A stretch of DNA of 37,167 nt, taken from Eggerthella sinensis. Lineage in GTDB: Bacteria; Actinomycetota; Coriobacteriia; Coriobacteriales; Eggerthellaceae. Of the stretch, positions 23,433 to 31,387 are shown one piece after another. Location of the stretch: NCBI RefSeq assembly GCF_003339815.1, contig NZ_PPTT01000037.1, forward strand, positions 1 to 37,167, given 5' to 3'. Below the pieces are notes generated by a model. That model ran no database searches. It had not been told where the DNA came from and saw only the letters and a list, made by a program, of their open reading frames with translations. Every line of letters begins with the position of its first letter. Within the stretch, counting starts at the first letter, position 1. Made by a program: the position numbers and the translations under genes.

Positions 23433-24746
23433 ATGTCCGCGTACGTGTTCACGCATGCCACCGTGCTCGACGGCACCGAGGCCATGGAGCCGCAGCCCAA
23501 CATGACCGTCGTCGTGAACGAGGGCGTCATCGAAGCCGTCGGCCCGGCTGCCACCACCGTGCCTCCGATGGGCGCGCGCGAGATCGACCTGGCGGGCGCG
23601 TACCTCATGCCCGGTCTCGTGAACCTGCACGTGCACCTGTGCGGCTCGGGCAGGCCGACGAGCGCGGGCGCGGCGGGCGAGCTTATCGACAAGGTGGTGG
23701 GCAACCCGGTGGGCCGGTGGTACCTGCGCCGCACGCTGCGCGCGAGCGCGCAGCAGCAGCTGGCCAGCGGCGTGACCACGGTGCGCTCGGTGGGCGACCC
23801 CGGCTTCGCCGACGTCGAGGTGCGCGACGCCATCAACGCGGGGAAGTACCCCGGGCCGCGCCTCGTCACGTCGGGCGTGGGCGTCACGGTGCCGGGCGGT
23901 CACGGCGCGGGCCTGTTCGCGCATGTTGCCTCGACGCCCGAGGAGGCGCGCGAAATCGTGCGCACGTGCTTCGCGCGCAACTGCGACCTGGTCAAGCTGT
24001 TCATCACGGGCGGCGTGTTCGATGCCGAGGTGGAGGGCGAGCCCGGCGTGCTGCGCATGTCGCCCGACATTGCCCAGGCGGCCTGCGACGAGGCGCGCAA
24101 GCTGGGGCTGCGCACCGCCGCGCACATCGAGAGCGCCGAGGGCGTGCGCGTGGGCCTCGAGGCCGGTGTGGACACCATCGAGCACGGCGCGGCGCTCGAC
24201 GACGAGCTGATCGCGCTGTTCAAGCGCAACGGCGCGGGGCGCGCCTCGTCGCTCACGTGCACGGTGTCGCCGGCGCTGCCGTTCGTGGAGCTCGACCCGG
24301 CGAAGACGCATTCCACCGAAGTGCAGAAGGTGAACGGCCGCATCGTGTTCGACGGCATCGTGCGCGTCGCGCAGCAGGCGCTCGCTGCCGGCGTGACGGT
24401 GGGCATCGGCACCGACTCGTCGTGCCCCTACATCACGCAGTACGACATGTGGCGCGAGGTGGTGTACTTCGAGCGTATCGTGGGCGCGTCGCGGCAGCTG
24501 GCGCTCCACACGGCCACGTTGGGCAACGCGCGCATCCTGGGACTCGGCGACGAGACGGGTTCCGTCGAGGCGGGCAAGGCGGCCGACCTCATCGTGCTCG
24601 ACCGCAACCCGCTCGGCAATCTGGAAGCCCTGCGCGACGTGAAGATGGTCATGGCCCGCGGCGTGCTCGACGAACAGCCGCGGGTCAAGCATCTGGCCGA
24701 ACTCGATGCGGAGCTCGACGGGTTCCTGCCGAAGGCGGCCTGTTAG
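23433..24746 (+). CDS. Cytoplasmic metal-dependent amidohydrolase (imidazolonepropionase/prolidase-like)
   Basis: 437 residues of the amidohydrolase superfamily. The metal-binding NLHVHLCGSG follows YLMPGLV. The bridging-lysine strand NCDLVKLFITGG, then RTAAHIESAEGV and DTIEHGAAL (metal histidines), and GIGTDSSCPY (final Asp) make up a complete binuclear site. The C-terminus EAGKAADLIVLDRNPLGNLEAL is typical. No signal peptide is seen. Relatives cleave Xaa-Pro dipeptides, imidazolonepropionate or aryl-amides. The start follows GAAGGGGGAG. It is 65 bases after the GNAT gene, so it may be co-transcribed. It converges with the VWA lipoprotein gene with only 12 bases between stops. Confidence 0.92.
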   Translation: MSAYVFTHATVLDGTEAMEPQPNMTVVVNEGVIEAVGPAATTVPPMGAREIDLAGAYLMPGLVNLHVHLCGSGRPTSAGAAGELIDKVVGNPVGRWYLRRTLRASAQQQLASGVTTVRSVGDPGFADVEVRDAINAGKYPGPRLVTSGVGVTVPGGHGAGLFAHVASTPEEAREIVRTCFARNCDLVKLFITGGVFDAEVEGEPGVLRMSPDIAQAACDEARKLGLRTAAHIESAEGVRVGLEAGVDTIEHGAALDDELIALFKRNGAGRASSLTCTVSPALPFVELDPAKTHSTEVQKVNGRIVFDGIVRVAQQALAAGVTVGIGTDSSCPYITQYDMWREVVYFERIVGASRQLALHTATLGNARILGLGDETGSVEAGKAADLIVLDRNPLGNLEALRDVKMVMARGVLDEQPRVKHLAELDAELDGFLPKAAC

Positions 24747-24758
24747 CCTGGTAGGCGG

Positions 24759-26375
24759 TTAGGGTGCGATGTCGGCAATGCGCGGTGCACCCGGGGCTGC
24801 GCAAGCGCGTGCCGCGTCGCGTTCGACGAGAGTGGCCAGTAGGTCGTCGAAGCCGCGGCGCTGCTCGTTGAGCTCGATGGTGGACAAGAGCTCGCGCGCC
24901 TGCTCGAGGGGTGCGTCGCCGGCGAATCCCGCGTGGTTCAGCCTCATGCCGCACTCGATGACGGCGGCGGCGAACGTCCAGTCGTCGTTCGGCTGCTCGG
25001 CGAAGCTCGAGGCGTCGACGGTGCGCTGCTGCTCGCGGACGCCCGCATCGGGGTCGCCCGCGGGGCGATAGCGCATCGTGCAGGTGAGCCATGGCTCGGC
25101 CGTGTCGAAGGCGGCGTCGGTCAGTTGGAGCTCGTAGGCGACGGTGAACGCGTGGCCCGAGCCCACCTCGCCCGCGTCCGCGTCGTCGTCGCGGAACTCC
25201 TCGGCGGCGAGTGCTCGATTCTCGTAGCCGACGAGCCGGTAGCGCTTCACCTGCGTCGGATTGAACGCAACCTGCACCTTCACGTCGTTGGCAAGCGGCA
25301 CGAGGTTCGCGCAGAGGTTCGTGCCGAACACGCGCTCGGCCTCCTCGGCGCAGTCGATGTAGTGGTAGGCGCCGTTGCCGTGGTCGGCGAGCGTCTCCAT
25401 GACGGCGTCCCGATAGCTTGCCGCCCCGAAGCCGAGCGCCGACAGGTACACGCCGGTCTTGCGCTTCTGGTCCACGTATTCGTGCAGCGCGTCCTCGGAC
25501 GAGATGCCCACGTTGAGGCCGCCGTCCGACGCCAGGATGATGCGGTTCGTCCCACCCTCGATGAAGTGCTCCTCGGCCACCCGATAGGCGCGGTCGAGCC
25601 CCGCTTCGCCGTTCGTGGCGCCCGACGCGGTCAGGCCGTCGACGACGCCCATGATGCGGTCCGCCTCGTTGCCCGGCGCGCCCTCGAGCACCACGTGCTC
25701 GTCGTTCGCGTACGTCACGATGGACACGCGATCCCGCTCGCTCAGCCCCGCGACGAGGGTGGCGAACGCATCCTTGAGCAGCGGCAGCTTGTCGGGTTCG
25801 TCCATCGAGCCCGACACGTCGATGAGGAACACGAGGTTGGAGCCGGCGGAGGCGGCGTACTCGTCCGGCTCGGTGGCGAACCCCATGACGAGCAGCGCCC
25901 GCTCGCGGTACCACGGGCAGGGGCCCATCTGCACCGACACGCCGAACAGCTCGTCGTCTTCGGGGGCGGGGTAGTCGTAGTCGAAGTAGTTGAGCAGCTC
26001 CTCGGTGCGCACGGCACCGTCGGGCAGGTCGAGGGGGCCGTAGCCGTCGGCCACGAGGCTGCGCAGGATGCAGTACGAAGCGGTGTCGACGTCGGCGGAC
26101 AGCGTGGACGGCGACGATGACGAGCGCGGCGCGGACGCGGAAGGCGGGCAGGCGAGGGACGCGGTCGCATCTCCCAGGGCGTCGCCGACGGCGGACAGGT
26201 CGCTCTCCCCGCTTTTCAGCGGTTCGTCCGCGACGCAGCCGGCGAGCAGCGCGCTTGCGACGAGCAGGGCGAACGCAAGCGCGAGGGCGAGGAAGGCGGC
26301 TGTGCCGCGCGTGGGGGCGAAAGCGCGGGCGGGAGCGCAACGAGGGCGCGGGGCGGGCTGCAGCATGACGGGCAT
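24759..26375 (-). CDS. VWA-domain lipoprotein, YfbK type
   Basis: 538 residues. A long basic N-region and a hydrophobic helix (about 25-46) end at the lipobox LLAGC (Cys47), so the protein is anchored outside the membrane. The YfbK N-terminal domain is recognised by STLSADVDTASYCILRSLV and RTEELLNYFDYDYP. A von Willebrand A domain follows with a complete metal-adhesion site start (FLIDVSGSMDEP) and a later ASDGG. The C-terminal DUF3520-like part is also present (GFDDLLATLVERDAA near the end). It is last in an operon with ECF sigma and a membrane anti-sigma-like protein, which suggests envelope sensing. The linker after the lipid anchor holds SAVGDAL, which recurs in the anti-sigma-like protein. 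Confidence 0.93.
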   Translation of the reverse strand: MPVMLQPAPRPRCAPARAFAPTRGTAAFLALALAFALLVASALLAGCVADEPLKSGESDLSAVGDALGDATASLACPPSASAPRSSSSPSTLSADVDTASYCILRSLVADGYGPLDLPDGAVRTEELLNYFDYDYPAPEDDELFGVSVQMGPCPWYRERALLVMGFATEPDEYAASAGSNLVFLIDVSGSMDEPDKLPLLKDAFATLVAGLSERDRVSIVTYANDEHVVLEGAPGNEADRIMGVVDGLTASGATNGEAGLDRAYRVAEEHFIEGGTNRIILASDGGLNVGISSEDALHEYVDQKRKTGVYLSALGFGAASYRDAVMETLADHGNGAYHYIDCAEEAERVFGTNLCANLVPLANDVKVQVAFNPTQVKRYRLVGYENRALAAEEFRDDDADAGEVGSGHAFTVAYELQLTDAAFDTAEPWLTCTMRYRPAGDPDAGVREQQRTVDASSFAEQPNDDWTFAAAVIECGMRLNHAGFAGDAPLEQARELLSTIELNEQRRGFDDLLATLVERDAARACAAPGAPRIADIAP

Positions 26376-26391
26376 GGCATCCTCCGTTCGG

Positions 26392-26967
26392 TCAGGCTTC
26401 GACGCGATCGGCCAGGTAAAACGTGGTATCGTCGTCGTAGCGGATGGCGAAGGGATGGTCGGGGTCGCTTGTGGCGAAGACGGTGCACGGGACGGACGAA
26501 GCCTCGTCGGGGCCGGTTGCGACGGTGCGCTCGAGCTCGTCACCCACGTGAGCGGGGTCGGCCGTGAGCGGGGCCTCGTCGCTCAAGGCGACGCGCAGGT
26601 GCTCGCCGGAAGACAGCGTGACGAAGGGGAAGCGCAGGTCGAAGTCGCTTTCGAGGGCGTCCCCGATGGCGGAGAACTCGGAGGCGGACGACGGATCGGC
26701 TGCGGTACCGCTCGCTGCGCCGAGGGTTTCGTCGAGCGACGCCGAGAGCGCTCCGTTCAGCGCGAGCACGCCGACGCCGGCCAGCAGCACGAGGCAGGCC
26801 GCAAGGGGCATGACGAGGTGCAGCGCCTTGACGCGCCGCTTCGGCGCGCGCTGCTGGGCGGCCACGAGGGCGCTCAGCATGCGGCGCTCGGCGTCCGCGG
26901 ACGGACCCATGCGATCGTAGGCGTCGGCCAGTTGCGATTCGAGCGAATCGGTGCGACGATCATCCAC
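26392..26967 (-). CDS. Single-pass membrane anti-sigma-like protein
   Basis: 191 residues with an acidic, helical cytoplasmic N-terminal part (TDSLESQLADAYDRMGPSADAERRMLSAL), a basic stop (KRRVK), one membrane helix (about 49-71) and an external domain rich in Asp/Glu. This is the layout of anti-sigma factors, and the gene overlaps the ECF sigma gene upstream. No zinc-binding HxxxCxxC motif is present. The external part carries SAIGDAL, nearly identical to SAVGDAL in the VWA lipoprotein. I chose the GTG at 26967 because GGAGG lies eight bases upstream; a GTG at 26976 would overlap that site. The gap to the VWA gene is 16 bases. Confidence 0.82.
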   Translation of the reverse strand: MDDRRTDSLESQLADAYDRMGPSADAERRMLSALVAAQQRAPKRRVKALHLVMPLAACLVLLAGVGVLALNGALSASLDETLGAASGTAADPSSASEFSAIGDALESDFDLRFPFVTLSSGEHLRVALSDEAPLTADPAHVGDELERTVATGPDEASSVPCTVFATSDPDHPFAIRYDDDTTFYLADRVEA

Positions 26968-27454
26968 GGTGCTCACCTCCCAACAGGTCTTTCAGCAGCG
27001 AACGCGCCTCGCTCAGATGGCTGCGCACGGTCGAGGCGGGCACGCCGGTCATCGCGGCGATCTCGGCGGTGCGGTACCCCTCGTAGTAGAACAGGTACAC
27101 GCAGGTCTTGTACTTCTCCGGCAGCGCGAGCACCGCTTCAAGCGTGTCGTCGCGTGCGGGCGCCCGTTCGTCCGCGAGGTTGTCGGGCAGGGCGGCCCGC
27201 CGCGTGCGCTGCGCGCTCTTCAGCTCGTCGCGGCATTGGTTTTGCGCGCACACGATGAGCCATGCCTTCTCGTGCTCCTCGTCGTTGAAGCGCCGCGGGC
27301 GGTCGACCAGCTTCATGAACACGCTCTGCGTCGCGTCCTCGGCATCGGCCGCGTTGCCGAGGAACGAGTAGCACAGCCGATACACCGTCTTGGCGTGGCG
27401 GCGAAACAGCGCGGTTATGTCGATGGCGTTCGTCAGCGGTATCCCTTTCTGCAC
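26960..27454 (-). CDS. ECF-family RNA polymerase sigma factor
   Basis: 164 residues. Sigma region 2 is ALFRRHAKTVYRLCYSFLGNAADAEDATQSVFMKLV, with the core-binding DAEDATQSVF motif. Region 4 is LPEKYKTCVYLFYYEGYRTAEIAAMTGVPASTVRSHLSEARSLL, a helix-turn-helix for the -35 element. There is no region 1 or 3, as in ECF sigmas. The GTG start given here has no ribosome binding site. GAAAGGG occurs inside the first codons, six bases before an in-frame CTG, so the true start may be that CTG, giving a protein beginning LTNAIDITAL. It is co-transcribed with the anti-sigma-like and VWA genes and is presumably self-regulated. Confidence 0.93.
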   Translation of the reverse strand: MQKGIPLTNAIDITALFRRHAKTVYRLCYSFLGNAADAEDATQSVFMKLVDRPRRFNDEEHEKAWLIVCAQNQCRDELKSAQRTRRAALPDNLADERAPARDDTLEAVLALPEKYKTCVYLFYYEGYRTAEIAAMTGVPASTVRSHLSEARSLLKDLLGGEHRG

Positions 27455-27485
27455 CTAACACGACTGGGACGCTCGTTTTGTCGGG

Positions 27486-27500
27486 ACGTTTTCGAAACGT
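27486..27500. promoter_or_regulatory. Inverted repeat upstream of the ECF sigma gene
   Basis: ACGTTT-TCG-AAACGT is a perfect 6+3+6 inverted repeat, 32 bases before the sigma start on the minus strand. It may be an operator or part of the autoregulated promoter. On the minus strand two CGTCCC words lie just downstream of it, but I cannot assign -35 and -10 elements. Confidence 0.4.
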
Positions 27501-27660
27501 ATGGTAGCAGAGGGAAGAAGCGTTTCGCGCGCCGCGCGCGACCTTGCCGAAACCCAGCGGATTCGCCCCCGCTTTCCAGCGGGAATCCAGCGCCCAACAC
27601 ATGCGATTCCAGCGCAAATCAAGCGCGCGAAAATACCTTATGAACTGGGGAAACTTTTAC

Positions 27661-27689
27661 TTCACAGATCGCGTCCGGCAGACTAGAAT
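27661..27689 (+). promoter_or_regulatory. Promoter of the small membrane peptide gene
   Basis: TTCACA (27661-27666) and TAGAAT (27684-27689) with exactly 17 bases between them: 4/6 and 5/6 to consensus with ideal spacing. The predicted start near 27696 gives a leader of about 54 bases ending in AAAGGAGGTGAT, a near-perfect anti-Shine-Dalgarno complement. Confidence 0.7.
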
Positions 27690-27749
27690 CATGCTGTCAA
27701 CGGTGTCCGTTTCCGGCGGGTGGCGCCTTCGAAAGGAGGTGATTGCCCG

Positions 27750-27875
27750 ATGGATAGTTTCAATCTGATCGCAGGACTGTGTTCCATCTTGTCATTTCTT
27801 CTGGCAGCCTACGACTGGTGGCAACGAAAGCGGAAAGCGAGGAACGAGGCGAAAAGGGCACAAAAAAGGCGGTAG
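27750..27875 (+). CDS. 41-residue hydrophobic-basic peptide, candidate type I toxin
   Basis: Begins MDSFNLIAGLCSILSFLL, one membrane helix (about residues 4-21), then a Tyr-Asp-Trp-Trp interface and a very basic tail (13 Lys/Arg in the last 17 residues, ending KRR). This layout is that of small membrane toxins of type I toxin-antitoxin systems (Fst/TxpA-like, 'holin-like'). Translation signals are unusually strong: AAAGGAGGTGAT eight bases before ATG. It has its own promoter at 27661-27689. Its 3' end lies under a convergent antisense transcription unit with promoter and terminator, and the stop codon is inside the stem of that terminator. Codon use is less GC-biased than in the neighbours. 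Toxicity is inferred, not seen. Confidence 0.78.
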   Translation: MDSFNLIAGLCSILSFLLAAYDWWQRKRKARNEAKRAQKRR

Positions 27876-27895
27876 AGCTGACACTCTGACCGCCT
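27861..27895 (-). terminator. Rho-independent terminator of the antisense RNA
   Basis: On the minus strand, AGGCGGT-CAGAG pairs with CTCT-ACCGCCT (complements of 27884-27895 and 27867-27877, one bulged base, six-base loop) and is followed directly by TTTTTTG. It works only for leftward transcription. Confidence 0.85.
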
Positions 27896-27949
27896 AGCCA
27901 AAATCCGCGTCACCCGCCCAGAGGTCTAACCCTGCGGGCACCGCTGATA
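27861..27949 (-). ncRNA. Predicted antisense RNA overlapping the toxin mRNA 3' end
   Basis: A transcript of about 85-90 nt is predicted from the consensus promoter at 27956-27983 (start near 27949) to the T-tailed hairpin at 27861-27895. It carries no open frame with a ribosome binding site. It is complementary to the last codons and 3' untranslated region of the peptide gene, the arrangement of the TxpA/RatA and Fst-type antitoxin RNAs. Internal imperfect hairpin around CCCGC/GCGGG (about 27911-27939). Existence of the RNA is inferred from signals only. Confidence 0.7.
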
Positions 27950-27955
27950 ACCCGC

Positions 27956-27983
27956 ATTATACACGCTTCCCGTTGATGCGCAA
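27956..27983 (-). promoter_or_regulatory. Promoter of the antisense RNA
   Basis: On the minus strand, TTGCGC (complement of 27978-27983), a 16-base spacer and a perfect TATAAT (complement of 27956-27961). It is the best -10 in this part of the window, yet no minus-strand gene follows it except the toxin 3' region. Confidence 0.75.
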
Positions 27984-28006
27984 GACGGGTTCTTGCGGCG
28001 ATGCGG

Positions 28007-28012
28007 TATCAT
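28007..28012 (+). promoter_or_regulatory. -10 box (TATCAT) of recQ
   Basis: TATCAT lies 46 bases before the recQ start and is divergent from the antisense RNA promoter. No clear -35 is seen. Confidence 0.45.
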
Positions 28013-28057
28013 GGGACGCGTTCGGTTTTGCCGCGTTGCGGCGGGGAGGAAGCAGCA

Positions 28058-29974
28058 GTGACGGATCTTTCGCAGGCGCGTCAGGCGCTCAAACAGCACT
28101 TCGGCTACGAGTCGTTCCGACCGGGGCAGGAGGGCGTCGTCGAGGCCATCCTGTCGGGCCGCGACGCGTTGGCGGTCATGCCCACCGGCGCGGGCAAGTC
28201 GGTGTGCTACCAGGTTCCGGGCGTGGTGCTGAACGGGCTGGCCATCGTGGTGAGCCCGCTCGTGTCGCTCATGGGAGACCAGGTGCGCGCGCTGCTCGAC
28301 GCGGGCATTCGCGGCGCCTACCTCAACTCCACGCTCACGCCGGGACAGCAGTCCACCGTGCTGCGCCGCGCCCTCGACGGCGCGTACCAGATCATGTACG
28401 TGGCGCCCGAGCGCTTGTCCGACCCGCGGTTCATCGAGTTCGCCCGTGAGGCGGCCATCCCGCTCGTCGCCGTCGACGAGGCGCACTGCGTGTCGCAATG
28501 GGGCCAGGACTTCCGCCCTTCCTACCTTACCATCGGCGACTTCATCGCGCTCTTGCCCACGCGCCCTATCGTGGCGGCGTTCACGGCCACGGCCACCGCG
28601 CGCGTGCGCGCCGACATCATGCGCCTGCTCGACCTGCGCAACCCCTACGAGGTGGTGACCGGGTTCGACCGCCCCAACCTGTACTTCGGCGTGGAGCGTC
28701 TCGATCCGAAGCGCAAGATCGCCCGCATCGCCGCCTACGCGCTCGAGCACGCGGGCGACAGCGGCATCGTGTACTGCTCCACCCGCAAGGACACCGACAA
28801 GGTGCATGCCGCGCTGCTCGAGGCCGGCATCCGCTCCGCGCGCTACCATGCGGGCATGCCGACGGCCGAGCGGCAGGAGAGCCAGCGCGCGTTCATCGCC
28901 GACGACGCGCCGGTGATGGTGGCCACCAACGCGTTCGGCATGGGCATCGACAAGTCGAACGTGCGCTACGTCATCCACCACAACATGCCCGGCTCCATCG
29001 AGGCATACTACCAGGAAGCCGGCCGCGCCGGGCGCGACGGCGAACCGTCCACCTGCCTGTTGTACTGGAGCGACGGCGACGTGTCCACCTGCCGGTTCTT
29101 CATCGAGCAGGAGTCGGGCAACGAGGAGCTCTCCACCGAAGAGGCCGAAGCCGTGCGCGCCTCGCGCCGCCGCCTGCTCGCGGCCATGACGGGCTACTGC
29201 CACACCACGGGCTGCCTGCGCCGCTACATCCTCGACTACTTTGGCGAGGAAGCGGGCACGGCGCCGCAGGCCGACGACGTCGGTGCCGAGGGCGCGCCCT
29301 CGGCGGGCTGCGCGAACTGCTCGAACTGCGCGGGGGAATTCGAGTCGATGGACGTCACCGACACGGCGCTCGCCGTCATGCGGTGCGTGCAGGAGTTGCA
29401 CGGGCGGTTCGGCAAGGGCATGGTGGTGGATGTGCTGCGCGGGTCGCAGAACGCGAAGCTGCTCGACATGCACCTCGAGGAGGCGGCGAGCTACAACACG
29501 GTGAACGTGCCGGCTGCTCAGGTGAAGGAGGTCATCGAGCTCTTGGCCGCAAGCGGCTACCTGCTCATCACCGAGGGAACGTACCCGGTGGTGGGGCTGG
29601 GGCCGCGCGCTCGCGAGGCGGCCGACGAGGGGTTCAGCCTTTCGATGAAGCGGGTTCTACGCAAGCCCGAGCGACGGCGCGACGGCGTCGGGGGCGGGCA
29701 CGTGTTCGGCTCGTCGGGAGCGCCGGCGGGCGATGCCGATCCCGCGCTGTTCGAGCGCCTGCGCACGTTGCGCAAGCAGCTTGCCGACGAGGCGGGAAAG
29801 CCTCCCTACATCGTGTTCTCCGATGCCGCCCTGCGCGACATGTGCGCGCGCAAACCCGCCACTGACGAGGAGTTTCTCGAAGTGTCGGGCGTGGGCGCCA
29901 CGAAGCTTGCGCGCTACGGCGAGGCCTTCCTCGCCGAGATCGCCGCATACGAGCGGGAGGGAGCGGGGTCGTAG
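28058..29974 (+). CDS. recQ: ATP-dependent DNA helicase RecQ
   Basis: 638 residues. 3'-5' helicase of recombination and fork repair. Walker A MPTGAGKS (41-48), DEAH box VDEAHCVSQWGQDFRPSY (139-156), motif V/VI region FGMGIDKSNVRYVIHHNMPGSIEAYYQEAGRAGRDG are complete. The RecQ-Ct zinc site follows (GYCHTTGCLRRYILDYFGEE ... CANCSNC), then the winged helix and a C-terminal HRDC domain (LRTLRKQLADEAGKPPYIVFSD, ATKLARYGEAFLAEI). The GTG at 28058 has GGGGAGGA seven bases upstream; the in-frame ATG at 28001 lies in the promoter and is rejected. The linker between the winged helix and HRDC is Gly-rich. It is monocistronic and converges with the slipin gene. Confidence 0.98.
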   Translation: MTDLSQARQALKQHFGYESFRPGQEGVVEAILSGRDALAVMPTGAGKSVCYQVPGVVLNGLAIVVSPLVSLMGDQVRALLDAGIRGAYLNSTLTPGQQSTVLRRALDGAYQIMYVAPERLSDPRFIEFAREAAIPLVAVDEAHCVSQWGQDFRPSYLTIGDFIALLPTRPIVAAFTATATARVRADIMRLLDLRNPYEVVTGFDRPNLYFGVERLDPKRKIARIAAYALEHAGDSGIVYCSTRKDTDKVHAALLEAGIRSARYHAGMPTAERQESQRAFIADDAPVMVATNAFGMGIDKSNVRYVIHHNMPGSIEAYYQEAGRAGRDGEPSTCLLYWSDGDVSTCRFFIEQESGNEELSTEEAEAVRASRRRLLAAMTGYCHTTGCLRRYILDYFGEEAGTAPQADDVGAEGAPSAGCANCSNCAGEFESMDVTDTALAVMRCVQELHGRFGKGMVVDVLRGSQNAKLLDMHLEEAASYNTVNVPAAQVKEVIELLAASGYLLITEGTYPVVGLGPRAREAADEGFSLSMKRVLRKPERRRDGVGGGHVFGSSGAPAGDADPALFERLRTLRKQLADEAGKPPYIVFSDAALRDMCARKPATDEEFLEVSGVGATKLARYGEAFLAEIAAYEREGAGS

Positions 29975-30007
29975 CCGTTCGCGCTCCCGCGGACGCGCGA
30001 CAGCTCC

Positions 30008-30967
30008 TTACCGGTCCTTGAGCGCCTTCGCCAGGTCGTCGGCCGACGAGCCTAAACCGTCGCTCAGCGACGAGGGCACGGTGACCACGGTGCCGCCCGA
30101 CTTCTTGATGCTCTCGTACAGCAGGTGCATCGTCCTGATCTTGAGCGCGGCGTCGTTGTTCTCGTAGACGCCGCTCGCGCTTGCGATCATCTCGGAGATG
30201 TCCTCCTCGGCGCTCGCCAGCACGAGGCGCGCGTTCTTCTCGCGCTCGGCCTGCGCTTCGAGCGACATGACCTCCTGCAGCTCGGCGGGAATGACGATGT
30301 CGCGCACTTTCACCGACAGGACGGCGATGCCCCACGGCTCCGTCTCCTCCTCGATGACCGTCTTCAGCTCCTTGTCCAGCTGCTCGCGCGACAGCGCCAC
30401 CTCGGCCACGCTCATGCGGCCGATGGCGTCGCGCATGGCGGTTTGCGCGATGTACGACACGGCTTGCGGATAGTTCTCCACCTCGATGCAGGCCGCCTTC
30501 GCGTCCCACACCATCCAGAACAGCACGGCGTCGATGTCCACCGGCACGAGATCGCTCGTGAGCGTCTTCTCGGCGCCGAAGGGCGTCGAGATGGTGCGCA
30601 TGTCCACGTGGCACGCCGCCTGCTCGATGATGGGGATGGTGAAGATGAGCCCCGGCCCGGCCACGCGGTTGAACGCGCCGAAGCGGCAGATCACCACGCG
30701 CTCCCACTCCATGGCGATGTGCATGGTGAGCGCGAGCGACACGGCCACGATGGCGGCGACGGCCAGCACCCCGAGGTTCATGAGTCCCAACCCGAAGTAC
30801 GATACGCCCATGATGGCGGCGAACACCACCACGGCCAGCACGATGGAGAACAGCACGGCGCCGCTCTTCGTGGCCTTCGAGGGGACGAACGGCGCGGCTG
30901 CCGGCTCGATGAGGGCCGTGTCGCCGAGGGTGCGGGTGGAGCCGGTGCGATCGATGGTTCTTTTCAT
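30008..30967 (-). CDS. Slipin/stomatin-like SPFH (band 7) membrane protein
   Basis: 319 residues. A basic/hydrophilic start is followed by two close hydrophobic segments (about 37-60 and 64-84) forming a hairpin anchor. The SPFH domain follows: ERVVICRFGAFNRVAGPGLIFTIPIIEQA, then RTISTPFGAEKTLTSDLVPVDIDAVLFWMVWD, the classic slipin core. A helical coiled-coil region (LEAQAEREKNARLVLASAEEDISEM) completes the fold. Such proteins form ring-shaped membrane scaffolds that organise proteases or transporters; slipins often pair with an NfeD protease, absent here. The second ATG (30967) is chosen because GGAGG precedes it at eight bases; the first, nine codons' distance or less upstream, overlaps that site. 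It is 39 bases after the GntR gene and probably in its operon. Confidence 0.92.
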   Translation of the reverse strand: MKRTIDRTGSTRTLGDTALIEPAAAPFVPSKATKSGAVLFSIVLAVVVFAAIMGVSYFGLGLMNLGVLAVAAIVAVSLALTMHIAMEWERVVICRFGAFNRVAGPGLIFTIPIIEQAACHVDMRTISTPFGAEKTLTSDLVPVDIDAVLFWMVWDAKAACIEVENYPQAVSYIAQTAMRDAIGRMSVAEVALSREQLDKELKTVIEEETEPWGIAVLSVKVRDIVIPAELQEVMSLEAQAEREKNARLVLASAEEDISEMIASASGVYENNDAALKIRTMHLLYESIKKSGGTVVTVPSSLSDGLGSSADDLAKALKDR

Positions 30968-31006
30968 AGCGTCCTCCATGCAGGTTGGTAACGCGGGCGT
31001 CGGCTC

Positions 31007-31387
31007 CTAGGCGTCGGCCCGAAATCCGTCAAGCGCTTTGGCGAAGCGCTGCTCCACGTCGTCGACGGTCATGCCCAGCTCGAGGCACTGTCGAATGCTC
31101 TCGACGAGAATGACGTCGCCCGACGTGGCCTCGTCGTCCACGCCGTCGGTTTTGCTCACGAACGCGCCGCGGCCGCGCTTCGAGCTGATGTAGCCGTCGT
31201 GCTCGAGGCTCGTGTACACCTTGTTGACGGTGTGGTAGTTGACGTTGATGTCGGCGGCCAGCGCGCGCACCGTGGGAAGGCGGTCGCCGTTCTTGTAGTG
31301 GCCTGAGTCGATGAGGTACATGAGGCGATTGCGCACCTGCACCCAAATGGGGATGCCGCTCGTATCGTCCACCTCGATCAGGGCCAC
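31007..31387 (-). CDS. GntR-family regulator, YtrA subfamily
   Basis: About 126 residues. The winged helix GHYKNGDRLPTVRALAADINVNYHTVNKVYTSLEHDGYISSKRGRGAFV is a complete GntR DNA-binding domain, preceded by the VDDTSGIPIWVQVRNRLMYLI helix typical of YtrA regulators. The C-terminal part is only about 45 residues, too short for a ligand domain, as in YtrA members, which usually repress their own operon of membrane proteins. The GTG at 31387 follows AGAGGTGAAGAC; an in-frame GTG at 31414 would add nine residues. The slipin gene next to it is the likely target. Confidence 0.93.
   Translation of the reverse strand: MALIEVDDTSGIPIWVQVRNRLMYLIDSGHYKNGDRLPTVRALAADINVNYHTVNKVYTSLEHDGYISSKRGRGAFVSKTDGVDDEATSGDVILVESIRQCLELGMTVDDVEQRFAKALDGFRADA

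Noticed and set aside
27544-27768. 74-codon frame across the toxin promoter
   Set aside because: It has no ribosome binding site, runs through the -35/-10 boxes at 27661-27689 and ends inside the better-supported small peptide gene.
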